NCBI GenBank assembly: GCA_007449985.2
Contig: VIIQ02000043.1
Location: 142,001-206,000 of the forward strand
Origin: Desmodesmus armatus
Taxonomy: Eukaryota > Chlorophyta > Chlorophyceae > Sphaeropleales > Scenedesmaceae
Length of the DNA stretch: 64,000 nt
Direction: 5' to 3'
This document shows positions 33,701 through 42,533 of the stretch, piece by piece. The notes beneath the pieces are model-generated. The model did no database searches. It had not been told where the DNA came from and saw only the letters and a program-made list of their open reading frames with translations. A program made the translations under genes and the position numbers. Every line of letters starts with the position of its first letter. The first letter of the stretch is position 1.

Positions 33701-36081
33701 GCTTCTGCGTGTAGCTATGGCTTTGACCCCACGCGGAGGGTCACCCTGGTGGGCATATATGCAGCATTTGCAGGCAGAGAGATGGTGCTGACTTATGTCA
33801 CACAGCCGGGTCAAACTGAATGATGTCCTGTCCACCATACCTGATCCCCAGGCTGATATCCGCAGCGCGCCAGCGAGCAAAGTGTACACCATCCACTCAG
33901 GCAGCACCACCAGCCTACAGGGTTGTTGGCGTGGAACTTCCAGCCGATCATGGTCTCCTTGATGGTGGTCAGCTCGGCATATAGACGGCCACTCTCAACT
34001 GCGCTGTCTTCAAGGGTAACAAAGGCTCGCACAAGCTGCGGCTGCTCTAGCGTCCAGGTTTCCGGCTGCTTGTGGTGATGTGGGCATGCTGCTGATGAGC
34101 TATCACTGCTGCTGCCGCTGCTGCCGCCGCCGGCTGGGTCCCCTTGTGCTGCTGCCGCGCTCCCTGACCAAGGGCTGAAAGGGTCAGCATCAGCGGCAGC
34201 TGCTGCTTGTGCTTCCTGCTGGTGCCGCTGCTGCAGCCGCCGCTGCTGTTCAGCTGCTGCTGCAGCAGCGGCGGCAGCGGCGGCTGCCTCCTTCTGCAGC
34301 CGCTGGCGCTCCTGCGCTGCATGCTTTGCCGCTGCTGCTGCCACTGCTGCATTCTTTGCCGCTGCTGCTGCCGCCGCTGCTGCTGCGTCCTCCTCCTGTT
34401 GCGCTTTCTGTTGTTGCTGCTGCAACCGCCGCTGTTTTTCAGCCGCTGCTGCAGCAGCGGCGGCAGCCTCCGTCTGTTGCTGCTGCCGCTCCTGTGCTGC
34501 ACGCTTTGCCACCGCCGCTGCTGCTGCTGCTGCGTCCTCCTGCTGTCGTTGCTGCTGCAACCGCCGCTGATTTTCAGCCGCTGCTGAAGCAGCGGCGGCA
34601 GCCTCCTTCTGTAGCCGCTGCCGCTCCTGTGCACGCTTTGCCGCTGCTGCTGCTGCTGCTGCTGCGGCTGCTGCTGCTGCTGCATCCTCCTCCTGTTGCC
34701 GCAGAGCTGCAGCCTCTGCTGCTGCTGCTGCCTGCTGACGTTGCTGCCGTGACGCCTTTCCCTTAGCGACAGCAGCAGCAGAAAAAGAAGAGTCTGCTCC
34801 TGCTGGTGCTGCTGCTGGCAGCAGCTCGTCGGCTGGTACCACACTGCACAGCATTATCAGCCTGCCTGTTTTGGACTTGAACTTGACATCGTCTGCTGCT
34901 GCGGCAATGGGTACTGCCAGGCGCACTTTCAAGTAGTAGCGGTCAGGGACTGACACCTCAACAGTGTCGGGGGGCTCGATTTTCACGGTGACGTCTGACA
35001 AATTGGTCACACCTGAGGGGTAGGGGTGGGTGGGTGGGCGGGTGGATAGTCAGGCAGGCATGTGAAAGCACAAATGCAGGTGAAGGGACAGGGAGGCAGG
35101 GCTGATGACAGGATGTGGGATTCAGGATGGGAACGACAGTGACAGTGTTGTGGCTCGTTCCGCTATTGGCCGGCCAGAGTGCTCAAGCTTCAGAGAAAGA
35201 GCGCTCATCTCCAACCCCTGTCTGCCTGATGCATATGGTCATAAACCCTCACCTGTCAGCTGTGCGCGGACCTCCACCTGCCCTGTGCCCTCCTGCATCC
35301 CTCCCCCCCAAACAAAAACTCAGCACGCAACCTCCTATCAGCTGGCATGCTGCCCCCCCCCCCCCCCCACACACACACACACATGTCAGCTGTGCGCGTA
35401 CCTCCAACTGCCCCGTGACCACAGGTGTGCACCCCTGACTCCAGCAAGCCCCCCCCTCACACACAGCCGTCAGTTGTGGAAATAACAGGCGCTCATGCCG
35501 CTGACCTTTCAGCTTTGCACGAATCTCCACCTGCCCCGTGCCCTCCTGTGATTCTAGCACTCGCACCTCATGCCGGGGCACCTGCAGACGCAACAACAGG
35601 GCATGCATGCATATGCACCAGTGGCAGGTGTGCGCGTTCAGCAGGAAACGTGCCTGTGGTTTTGCGTGGGTGATGCCTGAAACTTGTTCGCCTTGTGGTA
35701 CTGTGCACCCGTCAGATGGAGGGGGGGGGGGTGACTGCTAGTTTCTGTCACTGTGGGGCGGAAATGGTGTGCAAAGAAAAAAATTGCAAGAACCGTGCCC
35801 GGCGTGCTGCACGAGCTCGTATGTGACTGACAAATCTGGCAGCACACCCTATCTGAATCGCCCTTCGCCCCGGGACATGCAACAGCAGACGCTTCAGCAG
35901 CACTCAGGTCTAACCACCACTGACCCACTGCTGAAGGTGCACCTATGCATTCGTTTGGGCTATCAATAAGGCACTCATATTCTTTGAACGACAAAATGCG
36001 CGGTTCCTTAAAACTGCATGGGCTTGGGCAGACACAGCAGCAGAACAGACCAACCTGTGCGTGCCCCACGACGCCAACCAT
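21702..36081 (-). CDS. Gene B: tandem copy of gene A, frameshifted and expanded by a LINE
   Basis: Exons: 36081-36055, 35581-35506, 35012-33841, 25518-25397, 24602-24383, 24005-23908, 23570-23481, 22784-21702. Exon sizes of 90, 98, 220, 76 and 27 nt equal those of gene A and the phases match. It encodes the same order: CS/PIH1-like domain, an even longer Ala/Gln-rich region, and the polytopic part (LVAPSGPLHFLVV is conserved exactly). One defect: relative to A, exon 35012-33841 is about 4 nt short near 33910, just after GWWC, so the frame entering the membrane part is lost unless this is a sequence error. The intron 25519-33840 is 8.3 kb, against 523 bp in A, because of the LINE dimer. It is either a recent pseudogene or a functional copy with an error. 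Confidence 0.7.
23240..23445 (+). repeat. Dispersed structured repeat, copy 2
   Basis: Aligns with 1-190. The hairpin at 23389-23422 has outer stem GTAGA/TCTAC, loop GAGT and GAAAGTA, and inner stem ACCGC/GCGGT. It ends at TTGTAACAACC plus a C-run and lies within the gene B intron 22785-23480, antisense to that gene. Confidence 0.65.
24841..25183 (+). mobile_element. LINE 3' tail, family L-b, copy 1 (approximate left end)
   Basis: The right end, with YLRDISEWLA followed by a stop and a (TTTGA)n-like tail, matches 61255-61375. It lies within the gene B intron 24603-25396. The short repeat tail fits RTE-type LINEs. No target-site duplication was resolved. Confidence 0.5.
25904..29920 (-). CDS. 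LINE polyprotein: APE-type endonuclease and reverse transcriptase
   Basis: 1338 codons without a stop. Residues about 115-400 are an endonuclease/exonuclease/phosphatase domain with LGSLNVRTL, LQETRLRG, VVAYAPTDG, LGDFNAQIG and GGSDHRLL. A Gln/Ala-rich spacer follows. The reverse transcriptase spans about 770-1100, with FVDLRKAYDSI, GVRQGCVIAPLLFN, the catalytic MYADDLVLM near 1035, and FKYLGGVVD. The C-terminal part has HRLRWLGHVLHM, common in RTE/RTEX-like elements. The product would nick target DNA and prime cDNA synthesis there. The uninterrupted frame suggests recent activity. The first Met is only the most upstream possibility; translation could start later. Confidence 0.95.
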   Translation of the reverse strand: MSDFIHRYIKIDVECYCASRSCKFSLCTAQPSLKARLHRHHATGVHCEAGCKTKPTVIAESSKLTASTAHALRRPAPSAVGGLLLTTVASLVLFVRHPLMPQHKSRLNLVHTASRLGSLNVRTLYEDGADVSVKIDDEQQQQLRQTLSELTGQLEQRSVGLCGLQETRLRGTGEAVLDFPSHSTGSQSSKYSGSTGPWQLLWSGGQTRQHGVGLLLSSAWQQALLEPTPINDRLLLARFQCQGSITLSVVVAYAPTDGDSEADLARKQQFYLQLYSVLQRVQHRDLLVVLGDFNAQIGEMLPSHQHIRGPHSVQPQQASDNGMRLLDLASAQRLVLANTLFAHKSIHQYTHQLAPRQNQPGKQHVIDYILCSSRFRSSIRDCRVFRGVGGSDHRLLVCTLKLRLSAARQQSAARNTAGPSRFDIGRLQQQQVRQQFAGSMHNRFAALADVSVADDAAAGSQDAEAEWRAFTQATQETAAAVLGPQPRRRHKEQLPQPLLDTIQQKHDAYAAWQQKQQRWQQLQQETAAQPPNQRTSSRQQQVAHAAAAAAKAKRRYRFLSRLVDRRIVKQRNTQLAAHAAKAERQWKAGHLAAFHRTVSKLFRDKPASTGAQGLLSKDGRSVYRSTREQLKRFTEYFNEVFSGECVTPEQQQHMEQLIAQLETLLAPPAAADNQYQYQYCRGLTLFPGTRQRADLLMGAFTYISTLPLRILWAIEITRTNTSIPVPDKPRGGDNNSPDAGSSGEGSSSADNGSGSSVGGSSSSGSGCSPPSLKEVVDAIAALRDAAAAGADNIVAPLLKAGMVMAQWLHRVIVAVWVSGKAPLDWKRALIVPLFKGKGSAREATNHRPISLLSIPGKVYALILLHRVSVQVDSQLLESQCAFRSNRGLSDATYTLRSTMYKCHRYKQPLYLAFVDLRKAYDSIPRDALWRVLSAYRVEPKVVELLADLHTGTQAAVKLAGEHGDWFDIGRGVRQGCVIAPLLFNIFFDCVVRLSLAEMPEGCGVRLAFRAEGEVLPWHARAGGPSTMLTIAALMYADDLVLMSCDRCELELMLKVFDSVCSRMGMCVNAAKTELMAVCHDGQPLESVQLSGGEARYVPSFKYLGGVVDTSASWEAEVTARISKTRGRFAEMQRVWGARSLGVKLKMQCFRAYVLPVLLFGSETWALTQKQADRLEVVHSDCLRHILNVRRADRHSRQHLWSQCDTVSLASHLTAHRLRWLGHVLHMGEERYPRQVLFSLMHDAGAAPRGAPPMSWEKCVTRDLQALGQPTNMHDLTDACALRGSWRSMLYRLTHPRANGVPFRRPLNATRYSSRMRQRAETLPFQAAWSATGPGVMSN
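31886..32400. repeat. 244-bp tandem repeat in the LINE 5' region
   Basis: Two nearly identical 244-bp units (31886-32129 and 32130-32373) plus the start of a third, each beginning CATGGTCACGAAAGCATGGA. More diverged versions occur at about 31048-31245 and 33050-33480. Monomer-like repeats at the promoter end are known for some LINEs. Confidence 0.9.
32444..33525 (-). mobile_element. Internally deleted derivative of the same LINE
   Basis: 32444-32550 matches the LINE 3' end (25568-25685) and 32551-33050 matches its 5' ORF/leader region (29750-30267). The 4.06 kb between, nearly the whole ORF, is missing; the junction is at a shared ATCAC. The remainder to 33525 resembles the LINE 5' repeats, and 33342-33400 is an inverted copy of 29790-29850. 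It abuts the full element head to tail. Confidence 0.8.
33526..33840. other. Residual intron of gene B
   Basis: AT-rich start, then unremarkable sequence up to the donor at 33840-33835. Without the LINE dimer this intron would be about 364 bp. Confidence 0.6.
35252..35425 (-). pseudogene. Partial duplicates of the CS-domain 5' exon in gene B
   Basis: 35252-35300 and about 35385-35425 repeat, with donor sites, the end of exon 35581-35506 (minus-strand EGTGQVEVRAQLTG). They are separated by C-runs and CA repeats. They may act as decoy exons or be remnants of local tandem duplication. Confidence 0.7.
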
Positions 36082-36512
36082 GCTGCGCTTCTGACGCCAG
36101 ACGACTCCCTCAGCTCTGTAAACAGCTTTGTCCCGTTATGCATTCCTCTCCAGCATGGCACAAGCTGACCGTGGGTAGACAGAAAACTACATTGGCTGGT
36201 GTTCCGCAGAGCGTCGCACGTGACTTCCCTATCCGGCAGTTCCCCAGCTTTCATTCTGGACGCCTTGCCTGTGAGATGTCCGTCCGGCAGCAGTCTTCTG
36301 AGCCGCGACAGTTGAGGTTTTGAACTGTCAGCTGGCTTGCTTAGTCATGTGAAGCTCGGTGAAGCTCGTGCCTGCAGTCTTTGCTCGTTTCGTGCTGTTC
36401 TTTAAGACCTTACCCTTACAAGTCAAAATTGCTTGTCTCATTGTTTGTCTTTCACTCAGTACGCCACTGGAAGCAGCTGAAGCACCTGGGGGAGAGTTCA
36501 CCACTTGGAGCA
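36082..36512. promoter_or_regulatory. Divergent promoter region, gene B / F-box gene
   Basis: The 431 bp between the start of gene B (minus, 36081) and the F-box start (plus, 36513) must carry both promoters. 36180-36250 is also conserved upstream of gene A (19510-19570). No TATA box is obvious. Confidence 0.5.
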
Positions 36513-37898
36513 ATGGCATGGCAAGAAAGGTGAGCCTGCTTATGCTTATGATAACATATGCAGCCGAAAATCAGCACTGCTGTGGTGCCCCTATGGCCCT
36601 GATGTGTATTGTTCCACAGCAGCAGAACGACCCTTGGACTGGACACACTCCCCCTCAATCCTGCTGCCTCATCCTGCGCGCTCTGCAGGGCATCAGCAGC
36701 ACCAGCATTCCTCCCAGACCTCCCAGAGGCAGCAGTGGCCTGCATCCTGCAGCACATACCTCTCCAGCAGCGCCTCAGCAGCTGTGCCCTCGTGTGCCGT
36801 GCATGGGCAGCAGCTGCAGTAGCAACATCAGCAGTCATCGACTATCAGTTTCAATTCAGCAAGCCGCTGCAATTCAAGCAGCTGCGAGACTGGTTGCGCA
36901 AACGTGGAGCTACTGTGATGGACTTCACCGCCACACGCCCTGCCAACACGTGGTCAGGTTCCTGCCCACTGCAGCTGCCTATCGCCAAGCTCACACAGCT
37001 GCGCATCCTAAACCTCGACAACCTGAAAGTACAGCTGACAGGGGTCAAGAAGAACCGGAAGGGCGCACCTCTCACAGGTCCTGGCCCCGTGCTGCCGCAG
37101 CTGCAGGAGCTGAGGTTACACAGATGCCAGCTTTCCATACAGCTGTCCTATCACCTGCTGAATGCAACGGCGCTGACAAAGCTGCACTGGGAGGATGTGG
37201 CGCCCTTCACTGACAACACAGACCCTGTCATCGCCCACCAGAGGTGGAATACGCAGAGGCTGCTGCAGGGGATCCCGGTCATGTGGCACCAGCTGCAGCA
37301 GCTACAGCAGCTGCCAAAGCTCTCAGAGTTGCAGCTGGCTGGCCACATCCTGACAGCAGCAGACATTGCCCCCCTTAGCAACCTGCAGGGCCTGCAGCGC
37401 TTCTGCTTGACGCTGGAGGGCCACGCAGAAGATCGCGAGCCGTGCGCCAGGGCGCTAGCGCTGCTGTCAGCACTGCAACACCTCACCCAGCTGCAGCACC
37501 TGGAGCTCAACAGCTGTGGTCTGGCCTTGGTCCAGCCGCAGGGAGACAGCTTGCAGTGCTTCTCTGCACTAACAGCATCCACCCAGCTCACCGCCCTGTT
37601 GGTGACAGAAGACTCCAAACTGTGGCCAGCGCCCATTCCCCAGGCGGCCTTTGAGTACATGTTTCCTCCAGGGTGTGTACTGTCAAAGCTCAGCGTGTTG
37701 GGTGTTTGTTCAAAGAACAGAGGGGCATGTGTGGATTCAGCGCAGGTTGGCAGGATAGCGGCCAGTTGCCCTGCGCTGCAGCAGCTGACGCTGCGGGGGG
37801 TCATTCCCAAGGGCTTTGATGTCAGCTGCCTGCAGCAGCTGCCAGCAGGTGTGTTGAAGGTGGAGGGTATCCACATATGGACCCGCCCTGCCCCTTGA
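36513..37898 (+). CDS. F-box / leucine-rich protein
   Basis: Exon 1 is 36513-36529 (ATG GCA TGG CAA GAA AG), exon 2 is 36689-37898; phases join to about 408 residues. The N-terminus carries an F-box: FLPDLPEAAVACILQHIPLQ then LSSCALVCRAWAAAA (about residues 12-50). The rest contains irregular leucine-rich units such as LTQLRILNLDNL, LPQLQELRLHRC, LPKLSELQLAGH and LTQLQHLELNSCGL. Such proteins usually bind SKP1 in SCF ubiquitin ligases through the F-box and choose substrates with the repeats; the target is unknown. The tiny first exon is inferred from phase and a GTGAGC donor. The second exon is intact and Gln/Leu/Ala-rich. Confidence 0.85.
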
Positions 37899-39042
37899 TC
37901 TGCTGTGTTGAAAGGTCTTTGTGGGGCCTGCATGCTGATGCTCATGCATGTGCGTTTGTGTGTCAGTACTGTGGTTGAGCGGTGGTCAGCACGCTTGTGT
38001 AGATCTTGACGGGAAACACTTTTGCAGCCGTTGTGGTTACTGTACACAGTGCACATGTGCAGTCATCGTTGTGTTGTCTTGCATGCACTGGTCGTTGGGC
38101 GATGACTCAGCCTTGTGGTTGAAGTCTCTTGTGACCCCATGTGCTTTCCCAGGTTGGCCTCGTGGTGCCATGTTGGTTTGCCCTTTCGCACAAGGGGAAC
38201 CCGCTGGGAGTGTGGATGGTGATGAACCAGGGTGGTGGATATGGCAGTGCCCTTTTCACCTGGCACAGAGACAGGGTCGTGTGCCTGCCTGCAAGATGTT
38301 GCCCCCAGGAGGCTGGCTGTGTGCCTTGACGGGAACTGGTGTGTGCACAGAGGGAGGAAAGGCATGTGGTGACTGTATGTTGTGTCGTTGCTGCCCTCAG
38401 GGTTGATGTGTGACAGGCTAGGCATCTGGCCAGGACCCGGCTAGCTTCAGCCGAATCCAGACTAGCCCTGGGTCATGACACATGCACAACGCGATAGTCA
38501 TGGTGACTTGGTTACCTGCTGTGGGGTTGTTGGTAAACGGCACCTGGCCCGGGCCAGCCACTGCTGTGACTTGGCAGGAAAAATGGACATCGCTTTTTGT
38601 CACACCCAAATTGCCTTTTAATGTGCCAAGTTGGCTTGTAATGGGATTGCTTGGGCCTGATTTGCACCTGCAGTTTGATGCTTGACATGTGGAGGCATAC
38701 ACTCAGTGACAGGTGCATGTTGCAGTGTTCAGCGGCGGCAAGCCAACCATGTCATCTGAAAACCGATCCTTACGTCCATACAGCATCCTGCAAGTAACCG
38801 GGTCAGCGATCAAGCTGGCAGGCGAACAGCAGGCCCCTAGGGGCTGTCAAGCAACGGCTGCAGCGCAGCCCAGTTGTGTCAACAGTGACGTCAAGCGAAA
38901 ATCCATGATTATTTACGTCAATTTATCATCATTATTCTTCGCTTGATCGCTTTCTCTTGGGTACCATACGTACTGCCTGCAGCATAAGGAACGGGACCCC
39001 TCGCCCAACGTCAGGCCTTTGAGGAAAAAATCAAACAATGTC
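37899..39042. other. Intergenic, nothing recognised
   Basis: 1.1 kb between the F-box stop and the next start. Only short open frames with no family resemblance; it presumably holds a 3' UTR and a promoter. Confidence 0.5.
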
Positions 39043-42000
39043 ATGATGAGTACAGTGCTGGTGAACCTTTTGCACCTGCTGCTCGCGTCGACAGCCCTTG
39101 CAGCTGTGGCAGCAGCAGCATCACAGGCTGGCCCATGGCAGGGACAGGACAGCAGTGCAGACCATGGTGTCGCGACAACGTCAGCTTATCGACAGCCACA
39201 CCATGCTACCGTATGTTCTGCGTTTCTAGGCAGCGGCTGCTGTGAGTGCAAGCTAATGCACCACACTGGCGGAAGTCACCACATGTATACATACCCAGCA
39301 ACGGCACAAGCAACACTGCCCAGCACAGCCTCAGAACAGATCAGTAATAGTGCATCAAAAGCAGCAGGAGCAGCACAATCAGCACAGTTATCGGTCAGTT
39401 CAGAACAGGCAGGACAGGCAGCAAGGCATGAGAGCATCCCAGCAGATCAGACAGTGTCGGGCTCCCAGCAGGAAGAGCAGCAACAGCAGCAGCAGGTGCA
39501 AGAGTTGATGACGGACAGCGTCCACCTGCAGAACACCTTCAAGCCCCATCAGCACTTACAGAACCGTCTCCACAAGCAGCAACAGCAGCAACAAAAACAA
39601 GAAGACAGTCAGGCACCGCCCCCGCCTTCCCAGCAGCAGCACACATTCCAGCCACGCGACTTCACCCCGTATCACAGCTTCAAACCCCACCAAGGTCGAC
39701 TTTTGCCAGGCCAAAGCACCCACGGCAGCACAGGCCACCACCCCTACGACAGCTATGGGCCACATGCACCTCCACACGATGACTGGTACAGTGGCCTGGA
39801 CAGCCACTACAAAGTACCGCATTGGACCTGTACAGCCTGTGATGCCAAGGGGCACTACCAATTGATCAAGATGCCCGATGGGACCCACAGATGTGGTGAG
39901 CAGAGATGCAGGGTGCATGAGGGGGGGTATCAGTCAAAGGGGGTATCACCTTGCAACGCCATGCTGCACAGCGTGTGCGCAGGCAACATGAGTACTATGA
40001 TGGCAGGGGAACACAGGAGGCTGAGGGTGCACATTGAGCCTGCAATGTGCAAAAGCACCTCCAGCTCATGATGATCATCAAAACAGATTTGAAGGCCCGG
40101 GGGGGGGGGAGCACCCAAGACGCACTCTGACGTACACTGCGTCGCTCCCTGTGCTTCTGTACTCACAGGCTGTGAAGACGGCTACGGCATGGTGATACAC
40201 AGCAGCAGATCAGCCTCTCCCACTGATGGCTGGAGGCACCAGCAGCAGCATGCACACGGCTTCAGTTGCCAGCAGTGCCCTGAGGACTTTGTCCCTCTGT
40301 ATCCTGGCTCCAACCTGGAGCTTCTGATAAACGGTGCACCTGCCAGGTTGGCAGATGGCAATGCACTGCCAGGGGATGACTGGGAAGGCTTGAACGACGG
40401 GAAAGCTAGCAGCTGGAGCCTACAGTTGGTCAACACAAACAGCAGCAGCAGCAGCAGTGGCAGCAGCAGTAGCAGTAGCAGCGGTGACAGCAAAACAGCA
40501 GCAACTTCAGCGGTTTTTGGCGGCAGTGATGCTGAGCCAGCAGCTGCAGCGGCGGCAGCAGCAGCATCTGTTGAGGGTTGGTCGCACAAGCATCTGCAGG
40601 AGTGGGAACACCATGACGGTCAGGGCAGCGCCCATGGGCAGTGGTGGGGTGACAGCAACAGCGAGGGTCACATGGCAGTACCCTACCCTGGACAGTGTGT
40701 GCCTTGTCCCAAAGGCTCACAAGCAGACGGCACTGTATGTAAGTGTGCGCACAGTGTGGCTCTGGAGTTGCACTCCTCATTCGTAGCAACAGCAGTGACG
40801 GCAGCAGCCGCAGCAGCAGCAGCAACAGCGGCAGGGAGAGGTTGACACTGTCCTCCTGGGCGGGGAGGGCTACAGTGACTCACAGCCGCCAACAACAACA
40901 ACATCAGCAGCAGCAGCAGCAGCAGTGAGCTCCGTGCGCATGCACAGTCAGTCCCCCCCCCCCTCCGGTGGCCACACCACCATTCCAGCAATTGCGCATG
41001 GAACTGCCGCCATCTGGATAACTGTTGCCAGCATATGAACCACACCACTGTAGTGTTGAACACATGCTTTGCACACAATTATTCAAGCAAACTGCTGCAG
41101 TGCAGCTGTTCAGGTCTGACATCACCCCATTGTGCCTGCCTGCAGGCATTCCCACCAGCAGGGCAAACCAGCCGACCCCGCCGCTAGGTCCGGCAAAGAA
41201 TGGGCCTCCCCAGAATTCCTCCAACACCCCACCAAGCCCCTCAAAAGCCCAACCAGGCCCACAAACAATCCCACAACCCAAGGACGCATCAACCAGCCCA
41301 TTGCCAAGCCAACGTATGCCCCCAAGTCCATCAGCCCAACCAGGCCCTGATGTGACATCAACAAGGCCCCCATCTAAGAAGGCATCACCCAGTCCTTCCC
41401 CAAGCCACAATAGGCTACTGCTTCCCCCACAACCATCACCAAGTCTACCTCAGGCATCTCTCCCGCCTGCAACTGCCCCAAGAGTCCCTACAGTCCCGCC
41501 CTTGGCGACCACTCCTGTCCAACCGGTGCAGCGGCCGCAAAACCCTACCCCGTCTGCACAGCCACAAAACCCCACCCCAACTGAAGTGAAGCCTCAAGAA
41601 CCTGCTGCATCCATACAGGTGCCACAAAACCCTACCCGTAAGCCTACACAGGCGCCACAAAACCTGGGTCATGCCCCCACTCTGACCCCACCACAGCGCC
41701 CATCAGTGGACAAGATATCCTTGAAGTTGCGGCAAAGGGCAAGCTCGCCACTTACAGCAGCGCCGCCAGTGCCTGGCAGTGGGGCGGTGCTCAACCCACC
41801 AGCTACCTCATCGACAAAGAATCTTGTGGAAAGTGTCGGCGACTGGAATGACTCATCAGCAGGGTCGTTGAGGGAGGAGAAGCTAGAGCATTTGGATCCA
41901 TCAGTCATTGGCAATAGGGTGATCAACCCACCAGCTACCTCATCCACACAAGAGCCTCTGGAGGGTGTTGGCGACTCATCAGCAGGCTCGTTGAGGGAGG

Positions 42001-42533
42001 AGAAGCTGGAGCATTCGGATTCATCAGTCATTGGCAATGGGGTGATCAACCCACCAGCTGCTTCATCCACACAAGAGCCTCTGGCGGGTGTTGGTGACTC
42101 ATCAGCAGGCCTTTGAGGGAGGAGAAGCTGCAGCATTCGAACCTAGAGCCACCGTTAGCAGGGGCGCTACCTATCGTTGGCAGCGGCTTGATAGAGCCCA
42201 CACCAGCAGAATCCCAGGTGAGGAGTTGGTGCAAGGTAGTGCAGAAGTAGCTCTGCTGTAGTAGGCAGAGGGCATGATGCCCAAGACAACAGCACAATAA
42301 TCATCACCAGACTGGGCCCATCCTCTTACTAAGGGCCTTACCACCCCTCATCCAGCATACGCACCAGTTGTCAACGGGTACCAGCAGTGCTGCACACACA
42401 GAGCCGACACTGCACAGCTCTCAGTCATGACTGTGAGCACACAATGAAAATGTGCCATCTGTTGCTCTACTGTTTGCAGCCCGACCCGCTGGAGCTGCGC
42501 CACAGGACCGTAGGCCTAGGGCGGCACTACTAG
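39043..42533 (+). CDS. Secreted Cys- and Pro-rich wall-type protein
   Basis: Exons 39043-39895, 40169-40738, 41146-42217 and 42480-42533, about 849 residues if one missing base near 42111 is allowed for. The start ATG 39043 gives a signal peptide (MMSTVLVNLLHLLLASTALA). The first exon is Gln/His/Ser-rich and ends in a Cys cluster (CTACDAKGHY, RCGC). The second adds CQQCPEDFVPLYPGS and CVPCPKGSQADGTVC, which resemble the short Cys motifs of ephrin-receptor/GCC2-like stalks. The third is a long Pro/Ser/Thr domain (PPSPSKAQPGP, KKASPSPSPS), as in hydroxyproline-rich algal wall proteins, then three 41-residue repeats. As read, the frame stops at TGA 42114-42116 because repeat 3 lacks one base. 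The original frame continues to TAG 42531-42533 through a phase-0 exon. Likely an extracellular matrix component. Confidence 0.75.
41851..42130 (+). repeat. 123-bp (41-residue) coding tandem repeat
   Basis: Unit starts at 41851, 41974 and 42097. Each encodes DSSAGSLREEKLEH then NPPA(T/A)SSTQEPL. The third unit has CAGGCCTTTGAGG where unit 2 has CAGGCTCGTTGAGG, one base shorter. Confidence 0.85.

Noticed and set aside
34047..34844. Long Gln/Arg/Leu-rich open frames on both strands across CAG/GCA repeats (also 17483-17996, 34207-34766, 51418-52004)
   Set aside because: They are out-of-frame readings of the Ala/Gln-coding repeats of genes A and B or of GCAGCA-rich spacer; repeats lacking stops leave several frames open.
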